Assembly (NCBI GenBank): GCA_905212215.1
Contig: CAJMDR010000147.1
Location: 1-5,851 of the forward strand
Reading direction: 5' to 3'
Origin: an uncultured Porphyromonadaceae bacterium
Lineage (GTDB): Bacteria; Bacteroidota; Bacteroidia; Bacteroidales; Muribaculaceae
DNA length: 5,851 bases
This document shows positions 1-5,851 of this stretch, in pieces; positions within the stretch are counted from its first letter, which is position 1, and each line of letters begins with the position of its first letter. A model generated the notes under the pieces. It was not told where the DNA came from. It saw only the letters and a program-made list of their open reading frames with translations, and did not search any database. A program made the position numbers and the translations under genes.

Positions 1-470
1 AATACCACACTGTAACCGGCCTGCTTGTACATCCATGCCAGTTTTCCTATGGTGGTGGTTTTGCCTACGCCATTTACTCCTACTACCATAATGACATAAG
101 GATCATTGCTGGCAGCTTCCGTGCTATCGGCATCATCATTGTCATTGGCTTTGTTTTCAGCCAACAAAGCAGAAATTTCCTCGCAAAGGAACTGGTCAAG
201 TTCTGCCGCAGACGTATATTTATCGCGGGCTACTCGCTCGCGGATACGGTCAAGGATACGCAATGTAGTGTCTATGCCGACATCACTGGCTATCAGAGCG
301 CCTTCAAGATCGTCAAGAACATCATCGTCAATACTGCTTCTACCTGCTATGGCACGTGAAATCTTATCCCATACACCTTTACGGGTTTTCTCCATGCCTT
401 GTTCAAGTTTCTGCTTATCCTCTTCCTTGTTACGGTTGCGAGAGAATATGCGTTTTAAAAATCCTGCCAT
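1..470 (-). CDS. ftsY: Signal recognition particle receptor FtsY, N-terminal part (cut by the window edge)
   Basis: FtsY is the membrane-associated GTPase that docks SRP-ribosome complexes at the translocon for co-translational insertion of membrane proteins. The start codon is at 470 and 156 codons lie in the window; the C-terminal half lies beyond position 1. Residues 1-15 (MAGFLKRIFSR...) form a short basic, hydrophobic stretch suited to membrane contact. Residues about 20-105 are the helical N domain, with the family-typical DDDVLDDLE (48-56) and SDVG (62-65). An Asp/Asn-rich linker (about 105-122) follows. The G domain begins with a hydrophobic strand and the P-loop GVNGVGKTT (131-139, positions 54-80), which is the SRP-GTPase form of G1. 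There is no long acidic A domain like that of E. coli, as usual in Bacteroidetes. A promoter at 497-528 sits just upstream. The other SRP GTPase, Ffh, is unlikely because of this N-terminus. Identification is firm; motifs G2-G5 cannot be checked. Confidence 0.95.
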   Translation of the reverse strand, partial: MAGFLKRIFSRNRNKEEDKQKLEQGMEKTRKGVWDKISRAIAGRSSIDDDVLDDLEGALIASDVGIDTTLRILDRIRERVARDKYTSAAELDQFLCEEISALLAENKANDNDDADSTEAASNDPYVIMVVGVNGVGKTTTIGKLAWMYKQAGYSVV

Positions 471-496
471 TTTTCTGTTTGTACTTTTTTAGAGTG

Positions 497-528
497 CAAA
501 ATTAATATTTTTTTAGGAGTCGTTTAAA
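497..528 (-). promoter_or_regulatory. Predicted Bacteroidetes-type promoter of ftsY
   Basis: Read on the minus strand, TAATTTTG (504-497) matches the Bacteroidetes -7 consensus TAnnTTTG exactly. Twenty bases upstream is TTTA (528-525), one mismatch from the -33 element TTTG. Transcription would begin near 490, giving a leader of about 20 bases before the ATG at 470. This suggests ftsY has its own transcript here. The call is by motif only. Confidence 0.6.
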
Positions 529-531
529 AAG
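509..531 (+). repeat. 23-base intergenic element, copy A
   Basis: This stretch begins TTTTTTAGGAG, continues TCGTTTAAAAAG, and matches copy B (1410-1432) at 20 of 23 positions. It overlaps the spacer and -33 region of the predicted ftsY promoter, on the opposite reading strand. The composition is AT-rich, so chance similarity is possible; the shared 11-base core is the stronger part. Confidence 0.3.
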
Positions 532-562
532 TCAGATTGCAATTTAATTACCTATCCACCAG

Positions 563-584
563 TTGACTTGTTGTCTGAAGTCAA
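563..584. repeat. Short inverted repeat (possible RNA hairpin)
   Basis: TTGACTT (563-569) and AAGTCAA (578-584) are perfect 7-base inverted arms around an 8-base loop. The site lies in the gap between ftsY and the secreted-protein gene, 72 bases past the latter's stop codon. No T-run follows on either strand, so it is not a textbook terminator. It could be a 3'-end structure or a weak operator. The rest of the 471-655 gap holds the ftsY promoter and no gene that I can recognise. Confidence 0.3.
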
Positions 585-655
585 TGCAAGTATAACCTGC
601 ACCTTAGAATAGGAATGAGGTAAGTGCAATGACTTTTCGTCAAAATGAACTTTCT

Positions 656-1306
656 TTATTTAACGCCCTTGCTCTTTTTCTTGTTGATGTAAGGAAGAAT
701 CATATCATTGAAAATTATATTGTTGATGATGCGGTAATGGAAGTTATATGCCTTGTTGTAGCGGTCGCTGTGATGAACAACATAATCGCCTTTGGCAAAC
801 TTCTCCTTAAGCATGTCGCGGTCTTTATTCTGGTTTGGGAATATCAGACCTATGTCTGCAATGCATTCATCTACAAATTTCCATTCTGCTTCCCATTCTT
901 CATTTGAAGGAGGTAGCAAAGCATCAAAGCTTTTCACAAAAGCACTTGTGAAGACTTCCATCGGCACAGTACCATCAGCAATAAGACCAAGATTAACACG
1001 TACCATGTTGCCGTATAGTCCTGTAGGTTCATATAATGGTCCGTTGAAGTTATCTGTCGCTGATATTTCCTCGAAAATATATTGACTTGCCAAGAGAGAA
1101 TCTTCCGCCAAATGAGCGGGACCGAACCTGTCCTGAAAAAAACTCTTATAGACATCCGCCAACTGTGCTTCCGGATACCTGCCGGTCATTTCCAACAGTA
1201 TCCTTTTCACAGCATAGCCTCGGTCAACATCATCAAGACTTACCGCTCCTTTGACGCCTGGAATGAACGACAGCAACATTATTGTGATCAGAATTATTTT
1301 ATTCAT
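656..1306 (-). CDS. Secreted protein of unknown function (216 aa)
   Basis: Residues 1-20 are a typical Sec signal peptide: a Lys near the start, the hydrophobic core IILITIMLLSFIPG, and a probable signal peptidase I site after VKG (20). There is no lipobox cysteine, so the mature protein of about 196 residues is probably periplasmic or exported. I do not recognise a characterised family. Conserved-looking features are YPEAQLADVYKSFFQDRFGPAHL (44-66), YEPTGLYGNMVRVNL (92-106), and HHSDRYNKAYNFHYRII (178-194), rich in His, Tyr and Arg. From memory, unverified, similar motif pairs occur in uncharacterised proteins of other Bacteroidales and some Firmicutes. The protein appears mostly helical, with no internal membrane segment. 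It ends in a Lys-rich tail (KKKSKGVK). The gene has its own promoter (1331-1362), is divergent from crt, and lies in the same direction as ftsY but 185 bases from it, so context gives no function. No catalytic role should be assumed. Confidence 0.85.
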   Translation of the reverse strand: MNKIILITIMLLSFIPGVKGAVSLDDVDRGYAVKRILLEMTGRYPEAQLADVYKSFFQDRFGPAHLAEDSLLASQYIFEEISATDNFNGPLYEPTGLYGNMVRVNLGLIADGTVPMEVFTSAFVKSFDALLPPSNEEWEAEWKFVDECIADIGLIFPNQNKDRDMLKEKFAKGDYVVHHSDRYNKAYNFHYRIINNIIFNDMILPYINKKKSKGVK

Positions 1307-1330
1307 AACTCTTTATTTTATTTACATCTG

Positions 1331-1362
1331 CAAATTTAATGATTTTTTTTGATTCCTGCAAA
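1331..1362 (-). promoter_or_regulatory. Predicted Bacteroidetes-type promoter of the secreted-protein gene
   Basis: On the minus strand, TTTG (1362-1359) is followed after exactly 20 bases by TAAATTTG (1338-1331), a full match to both the -33 (TTTG) and -7 (TAnnTTTG) elements of Bacteroidetes promoters. It is the best promoter in the window. The predicted leader is about 20 bases to the ATG at 1306. It faces away from the crt promoter in the shared 185-base divergent gap. Confidence 0.72.
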
Positions 1363-1409
1363 CCTGCTATTTTTAGAGGTATATAAACTCTCAACATCTT
1401 AAATGGGGC

Positions 1410-1432
1410 TTTTTTAGGAGGCTTTTATAAAG
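1410..1432 (+). repeat. 23-base intergenic element, copy B
   Basis: This stretch reads TTTTTTAGGAG then GCTTTTATAAAG and matches copy A (509-531) at 20 of 23 positions. It lies in the divergent gap between the secreted-protein gene and crt, about 33 bases upstream of the crt -7 element. It could be a regulatory site or a remnant of a dispersed repeat; neither is shown. The rest of this gap (1307-1491) holds the two divergent promoters and no gene. Confidence 0.3.
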
Positions 1433-1464
1433 AATGAAACTCTCATCAACTCAAATTTTTTAAT

Positions 1465-1472
1465 TAACTTTG
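1465..1472 (+). promoter_or_regulatory. Predicted -7 element of the crt-hbd operon promoter
   Basis: TAACTTTG matches TAnnTTTG. No convincing -33 TTTG lies 19-21 bases upstream (1441-1444 reads TCTC), so the promoter may be weak or activator-assisted. Transcription would start near 1479, leaving a short A-rich leader (ACATAAAGAAAAAGACC) before the ATG at 1492. No Shine-Dalgarno sequence is evident, which is usual for this phylum. Confidence 0.55.
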
Positions 1473-1491
1473 CAACATAAAGAAAAAGACC

Positions 1492-2274
1492 ATGGAATAC
1501 TCAACTCTCATTCTGGAAAAGCGCGACGGAGGAATCTGTGTGCTGACTATAAATAATCCCGCCACACTCAATGCGCTTAACACATGTACTCTTTTGGAAC
1601 TTGAAGATGCAATAACGGAAATAGGCAAAGACAATGACATAAAAGTGGTCGTTATTACCGGAGCTGGAAGATCGTTTGTTGCCGGAGCCGACATTTCGGA
1701 GATGTGCGAAAAGAGTGCTGCAGAAGGTCGTGAATTCGGCAGACTTGGCGCTAAAGTGTTCCGCAACCTGGAATTGCTTGAAAAGCCGGTCATAGCGGCG
1801 GTAAACGGGTTCGCCCTCGGTGGTGGATGCGAACTGGCTATGGCATGCGATATTCGCATTGCTTCTGCAAAAGCAAAATTCGGACAACCGGAAGTAGGTC
1901 TCGGTATCATTCCCGGTTTCAGCGGCACACAGCGTCTTCCCAGACTTGTAGGTCCCGGAAAAGCCAAAGAGCTGATTTATACAGCCGATGTTATCCGCGC
2001 CGATGAAGCTTTGGCAATCGGTCTCGTTCAGAAAGTGACAGAGCCTGAAGAACTTATGGATGCAGCTATGGAAATGGCAGCGAAAATAGCTTCAAAAGCC
2101 CAGATTGCTGTAAGGCTCGCGAAAGATGCCATAAACCGTGGTACACAGACGGACATCGATACCGCAAATTCTCTCGAGAATGATCTTTTCGGCCTCTGTT
2201 TCTCCACAGAAGACCAGAAAGAGGGAATGAAAGCTTTCCTCAACAAAACCAAGCCCGCTTTCAAAGGCTATTGA
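1492..2274 (+). CDS. crt: Short-chain enoyl-CoA hydratase (crotonase, 3-hydroxybutyryl-CoA dehydratase)
   Basis: The enzyme reversibly hydrates crotonyl-CoA to 3-hydroxybutyryl-CoA in the cytoplasm. At 260 aa it matches the usual crotonase length and resembles clostridial Crt along its whole length. The oxyanion-hole segments are [11 protein letters not shown] (61-71, Ala66) and [15 protein letters not shown] (107-121, Gly111). Both catalytic glutamates are present: Glu114 in GGGCE and Glu134 in GQPEVGLG, equivalent to Glu144 and Glu164 of rat mitochondrial hydratase. [10 protein letters not shown] (145-154) and the C-terminal [15 protein letters not shown] (236-250) are also typical of Crt. 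The presence of both glutamates argues for a true hydratase rather than another crotonase-fold enzyme. The start at 1492 fits the family N-terminus and the -7 element at 1465. The next gene, hbd, starts 41 bases downstream with no terminator between, so the two are probably one transcript. Confidence 0.95.
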   Translation: MEYSTLILEKRDGGICVLTINNPATLNALNTCTLLELEDAITEIGKDNDIKVVVITGAGRSFVAGADISEMCEKSAAEGREFGRLGAKVFRNLELLEKPVIAAVNGFALGGGCELAMACDIRIASAKAKFGQPEVGLGIIPGFSGTQRLPRLVGPGKAKELIYTADVIRADEALAIGLVQKVTEPEELMDAAMEMAAKIASKAQIAVRLAKDAINRGTQTDIDTANSLENDLFGLCFSTEDQKEGMKAFLNKTKPAFKGY

Positions 2275-2315
2275 GAAGCGAATATCCAAGTAAAACTTTA
2301 AAACAACATATAACC

Positions 2316-3161
2316 ATGAAAGTAGCAGTAGTAGGAACAGGCACCATGGGCAACGGAATTGCCCAGACCTTTGCCCAGGCAGGACATGATGTAGTGCTGA
2401 AGGGTCGCTCGGAGGCTTCTCTGCAGCGCGCTCACAAAAATATTTCCAAGAGCCTTGGAAAGATGGTGGCCAAAGGCAAGATGGAAGAGGCTGTGCAGAA
2501 AGAAATAGAAGCACGCATCGTCGATACCATGGATTTCAACGATCTCAAGGATGTTGACCTGGTAGTGGAAGTTGTTGCCGAGAACATGCCGGTAAAGAAA
2601 GAAATCTTCGAGATCCTCGACAAGGTCTGCAAGCCCGAGGCTATTCTCGCTACCAACACCTCTTCGCTGAGCATTACCGAAATAGCCGCATGCACTTCGC
2701 GTCCGGAAAAAGTTGTCGGAATGCACTTCTTCAACCCGGTACCCATGATGAAACTTGTAGAAGTCATCAGCGGACAGCTCACTGCCCCCGAGGTACACGA
2801 CAAGGCGGTGGAGATAGCCAAGGAAGTAGGCAAGACTCCTGTTAGTGTGGAAGAAGCTCCCGGTTTCGTAGTGAACAGAATCCTCATTCCTATGATCAAC
2901 GAAGGCGTTGGCATCCTCGCCGACGGAGTGGCAAAGAGAGAAGACATCGACGAAGCCATGAAGTTGGGTGCTAATCATCCCATGGGACCGCTCGCTTTGG
3001 CAGACCTTATCGGTCTCGATGTTTGCCTCGCAATTATGGAAGTACTCTATAATGAGTTCGGCGACAGCAAATACCGTCCGCATCCTCTGTTGCGCAAGAT
3101 GGTACGAGCAAACCTCCTCGGCCGCAAGACAGGCAAAGGCTTCTACGATTACAGCAAGTAA
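2316..3161 (+). CDS. hbd: 3-hydroxybutyryl-CoA dehydrogenase
   Basis: This cytoplasmic oxidoreductase interconverts acetoacetyl-CoA and 3-hydroxybutyryl-CoA, the step next to Crt. At 281 aa it matches clostridial Hbd almost residue for residue in length. The Rossmann motif is GTGTMG (7-12). The catalytic His-Glu pair is His137 (in GMHFFNP) and Glu149 (in KLVEV), with Ser116 (NTSSLS) and Asn187 (VVNR) at the spacing of the human enzyme's Ser137/His158/Glu170/Asn208. The C-terminal domain carries [11 protein letters not shown] (216-226) and ends [13 protein letters not shown]. The frame stays open upstream to a TTG at 2271, but the ATG at 2316 puts the Rossmann strand at the N-terminus as in the family, so I chose it. 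The loop after the second strand reads VLKGRSE (27-33) and lacks the Asp/Glu that usually binds NAD; Arg31 and Ser32 suggest NADP(H). Cotranscription with crt is likely. Confidence 0.95.
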   Translation: MKVAVVGTGTMGNGIAQTFAQAGHDVVLKGRSEASLQRAHKNISKSLGKMVAKGKMEEAVQKEIEARIVDTMDFNDLKDVDLVVEVVAENMPVKKEIFEILDKVCKPEAILATNTSSLSITEIAACTSRPEKVVGMHFFNPVPMMKLVEVISGQLTAPEVHDKAVEIAKEVGKTPVSVEEAPGFVVNRILIPMINEGVGILADGVAKREDIDEAMKLGANHPMGPLALADLIGLDVCLAIMEVLYNEFGDSKYRPHPLLRKMVRANLLGRKTGKGFYDYSK

Positions 3162-3185
3162 CAACATTCATACAGGATAGAAGCT

Positions 3186-3198
3186 TTCCCTATGGGAA
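3186..3198 (+). terminator. Possible weak terminator hairpin after hbd
   Basis: TTCCC (3186-3190) and GGGAA (3194-3198) form a 5-base stem with a 3-base loop, followed by the T-rich TTATTACTTATC. It lies 24 bases past the hbd stop codon. The stem is short and the T-tract is interrupted, so termination here is uncertain; the larger hairpin at 3227-3263 is the better candidate. Confidence 0.25.
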
Positions 3199-3226
3199 TT
3201 ATTACTTATCCTCTTTAAGAACAACA

Positions 3227-3263
3227 TTGAAGGTGTGTCAAACTAACTTTGGCACACCTTCAA
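3227..3263. terminator. Bidirectional terminator hairpin between hbd and thiH
   Basis: TTGAAGGTGTGTCA (3227-3240) and TGGCACACCTTCAA (3250-3263) form a 14-pair stem with a 9-base loop. The plus-strand RNA has one G-U pair (3238/3252), which becomes an A-C mismatch in the minus-strand RNA. It lies 65 bases past the hbd stop and 27 bases past the thiH stop, between two convergent genes. The flanks are only moderately T-rich (minus-strand side TGTTGTTCTT; plus-strand side ATTATT). It probably ends both transcripts and keeps them from running into each other. Confidence 0.7.
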
Positions 3264-3290
3264 ATTATTAGAAATAGTTGTAGCTGTGAT

Positions 3291-4493
3291 TTATTGTCTG
3301 TCAAAGATAGCGTCCCAGTCTTTCCAGACGGGATCGAGGCCTTTTGCACGGATTGCCGCAACAACTTCTTCCGGGGTTCTGGAATCCGAGACCTCGAACT
3401 GTTCCAAAGCCTGCGGGGAGACAATGTAACCACCAGGTTCTGTCTTCGAGCCTGCACTCATGGAGGTGACCCCAAGAGGTGCCATATTATCGCGTAACCT
3501 GGAGGGTTCGCGGGTGGACCACGAAATGTCGATGTCGTTGTCGAAGATACGGAATGCGAAAGTAAGCTGAGCCAGTTCACGGTCAGTCATGACTACATTA
3601 GGCTGATAGCCGCTTTCGCTCGGACGCATTCTTGGGAAATTGACGGCATAGCGTGTGCGCCAGTACTTCTTTTGCAGATAGCGAAGATGACGGGCAAGCA
3701 TGGTGAGGTCCGTGCGCCAGTCTTCCAGGCCTATCAGCACCCCCATACCAATCTTGTGCACTCCCGCCTGACCCATACGGTCAAAGCCGTTCAGTCGCCA
3801 TGCATAATGGCTCTTCATGCCCCGTGGATGATACTTCTTATATGCATCGCGGTGATAGGTCTCCTGAAAACATACCACTCCGTTAAGCCCGGCATTGACG
3901 AGCTGACGATACTGGTTTGTCTTCAACGGCTGTACCTCTATCGTTAGATTCGAGAATAACGGCCTGGCAACCCTGAGAACTTGTTCGAGATAGTCCACAC
4001 CGCAAAGCGAGGGATATTCACCGCTTACAACAAGCAGATTCTCGAACGGACCAAGTGCTTTTATGGCCTCACATTCTCTTTTCACCTCATCGAGAGTCAG
4101 AGTAGTGCGGGCAAACTTGTTATCGTGGTTGAAACCACAATAGACGCATTTATTGGTGCAGGCATTCGAAACATACATCGGTATGTACATGCTCATGGTC
4201 TTCCCGAACCTTCTGCGTGTTATCTGTCTACTCATTGCCGCCATCTCCTCTAATAAAGGCGCGGCGGCAGGCGAAATGAGTACAGCGAACTCTTCGGGAG
4301 TCAACGTGGCACCTGACCGTGCTCTCGACAATATGCGGCGTGCATCGCTCTCGGTCGCCCCATAAATATATCTGGTTGTTTCTTCCCAGCTGTAATTGTC
4401 AATGATGTCGGCAAATCCATGGCCGAAAGGAGACTCTACTGTATAGGTCTCCTCAGCCATAGTTGTTTTATTTGAACTCTTTGCGTTTTTCAT
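3291..4493 (-). CDS. thiH: 2-iminoacetate synthase ThiH (radical SAM tyrosine lyase)
   Basis: ThiH cleaves tyrosine with S-adenosylmethionine to give 2-iminoacetate (dehydroglycine) and p-cresol; ThiG uses dehydroglycine to build the thiamine thiazole. The radical-SAM cluster motif CxxxCxxC is Cys112, Cys116 and Cys119, in NACTNKCVYCGFN. Other family hallmarks are VSGEYP (156-161), EVQPL (186-190), FQETYH (209-214), GMGVLIGLEDWR (249-260), NFPRMRP (285-291) and SAGSKTEPGGY (346-356). The cluster and its reaction need anaerobic conditions, whereas aerobic bacteria generally use the glycine oxidase ThiO instead. At 400 aa it is slightly longer than E. coli ThiH (377). An internal ATG at 4460 (Met12) is possible, but a GGGAG 8 bases upstream favours 4493. 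It follows thiC by 21 bases, so they are cotranscribed, and it is the last gene before the terminator. Confidence 0.96.
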   Translation of the reverse strand: MKNAKSSNKTTMAEETYTVESPFGHGFADIIDNYSWEETTRYIYGATESDARRILSRARSGATLTPEEFAVLISPAAAPLLEEMAAMSRQITRRRFGKTMSMYIPMYVSNACTNKCVYCGFNHDNKFARTTLTLDEVKRECEAIKALGPFENLLVVSGEYPSLCGVDYLEQVLRVARPLFSNLTIEVQPLKTNQYRQLVNAGLNGVVCFQETYHRDAYKKYHPRGMKSHYAWRLNGFDRMGQAGVHKIGMGVLIGLEDWRTDLTMLARHLRYLQKKYWRTRYAVNFPRMRPSESGYQPNVVMTDRELAQLTFAFRIFDNDIDISWSTREPSRLRDNMAPLGVTSMSAGSKTEPGGYIVSPQALEQFEVSDSRTPEEVVAAIRAKGLDPVWKDWDAIFDRQ

Positions 4494-4501
4494 TTTGAAA
4501 T

Positions 4502-4506
4502 CTCCC
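4502..4506 (-). promoter_or_regulatory. Ribosome binding site of thiH
   Basis: On the minus strand GGGAG (4506-4502) sits 8 bases before the ATG at 4493, inside the 21-base thiC-thiH gap. This Shine-Dalgarno-like site stands out because the other gene starts here lack one. It supports initiation at 4493 rather than at the in-frame ATG at 4460. Confidence 0.45.
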
Positions 4507-4514
4507 GCAAAGAA

Positions 4515-5851
<1,337 letters not shown>

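Noticed and set aside
106..492. A 128-codon plus-strand frame opposite ftsY
   Set aside because: The minus-strand reading gives an unmistakable FtsY N and G domain with a P-loop and a matching promoter; the plus-strand frame is Ser/Arg-rich without domains.
630..642. TGAC/GTCA hairpin just after the secreted-protein gene
   Set aside because: A four-pair stem with no T-tract is too weak to call a terminator.
629..907. A 92-codon plus-strand frame with hydrophobic stretches opposite the secreted-protein gene
   Set aside because: It could pass for a membrane peptide, but it lacks a promoter and ends within the antisense of a gene with a signal peptide and promoter. Hydrophobic runs are common in the complement of Asn/Lys-rich coding DNA.
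1375..1391. AGAG/CTCT inverted repeat in the divergent gap
   Set aside because: Only four pairs around a nine-base loop; this is expected by chance in AT-rich DNA.
1464..1967. A 167-codon minus-strand frame opposite crt
   Set aside because: It is antisense to the conserved crotonase core and rich in Ser and Pro; it looks like a mirror of the real gene.
2271..2315. An upstream TTG start for hbd adding 15 residues
   Set aside because: The extra residues ([10 protein letters not shown]...) precede the Rossmann strand that starts the family, and the TTG overlaps the end of crt. The ATG at 2316 is the better start.
2298..3167. A 289-codon open frame on the minus strand covering the whole of hbd
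   Set aside because: It lies exactly antisense to a gene with complete catalytic motifs, its translation is rich in Cys, His and Tyr with no recognisable domain, and it has no promoter. It is a codon-bias shadow.

Overview
This window looks like chromosomal DNA from an anaerobic member of the Bacteroidales; the family cannot be fixed from the sequence alone. The evidence is: Bacteroidetes-type promoters (TAnnTTTG -7 elements) in front of three genes; mostly A-rich gene leaders without Shine-Dalgarno sequences; a compact FtsY N-terminus without the long acidic domain of E. coli; and the oxygen-sensitive ThiC/ThiH route of thiamine synthesis. Six protein-coding genes fill nearly all of the window, and no gap between genes exceeds 190 bases.

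Layout from left to right. (1) Positions 1-470, minus strand: the first 156 codons of ftsY, the signal-recognition-particle receptor, cut by the left edge after its P-loop. (2) Positions 656-1306, minus strand: a small secreted protein of unknown function with its own well-formed promoter. (3) Positions 1492-3161, plus strand: a two-gene operon of a crotonase-type enoyl-CoA hydratase (crt) and a 3-hydroxybutyryl-CoA dehydrogenase (hbd). Together they interconvert acetoacetyl-CoA, 3-hydroxybutyryl-CoA and crotonyl-CoA, the middle of the butyrate/butanoyl-CoA pathway. (4) Positions 3291-5851, minus strand: thiH and the larger part of thiC, the 3' end of a thiamine operon entering from the right. 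ThiC makes the pyrimidine half of thiamine and ThiH makes dehydroglycine for the thiazole half. A strong hairpin at 3227-3263 separates the convergent hbd and thiH ends.

No CRISPR array, mobile element, phage gene, tRNA or rRNA was seen, and there is no clear sign of a new multi-gene system. The points most worth a second look are: the coenzyme-binding loop of Hbd, which lacks the acidic residue expected for NAD and reads GRS, suggesting NADP(H); the unlinked crt-hbd pair; the unknown secreted protein with two conserved-looking motifs; a 23-base element shared by two intergenic regions; and the apparent methionine start of thiC, which is really internal.
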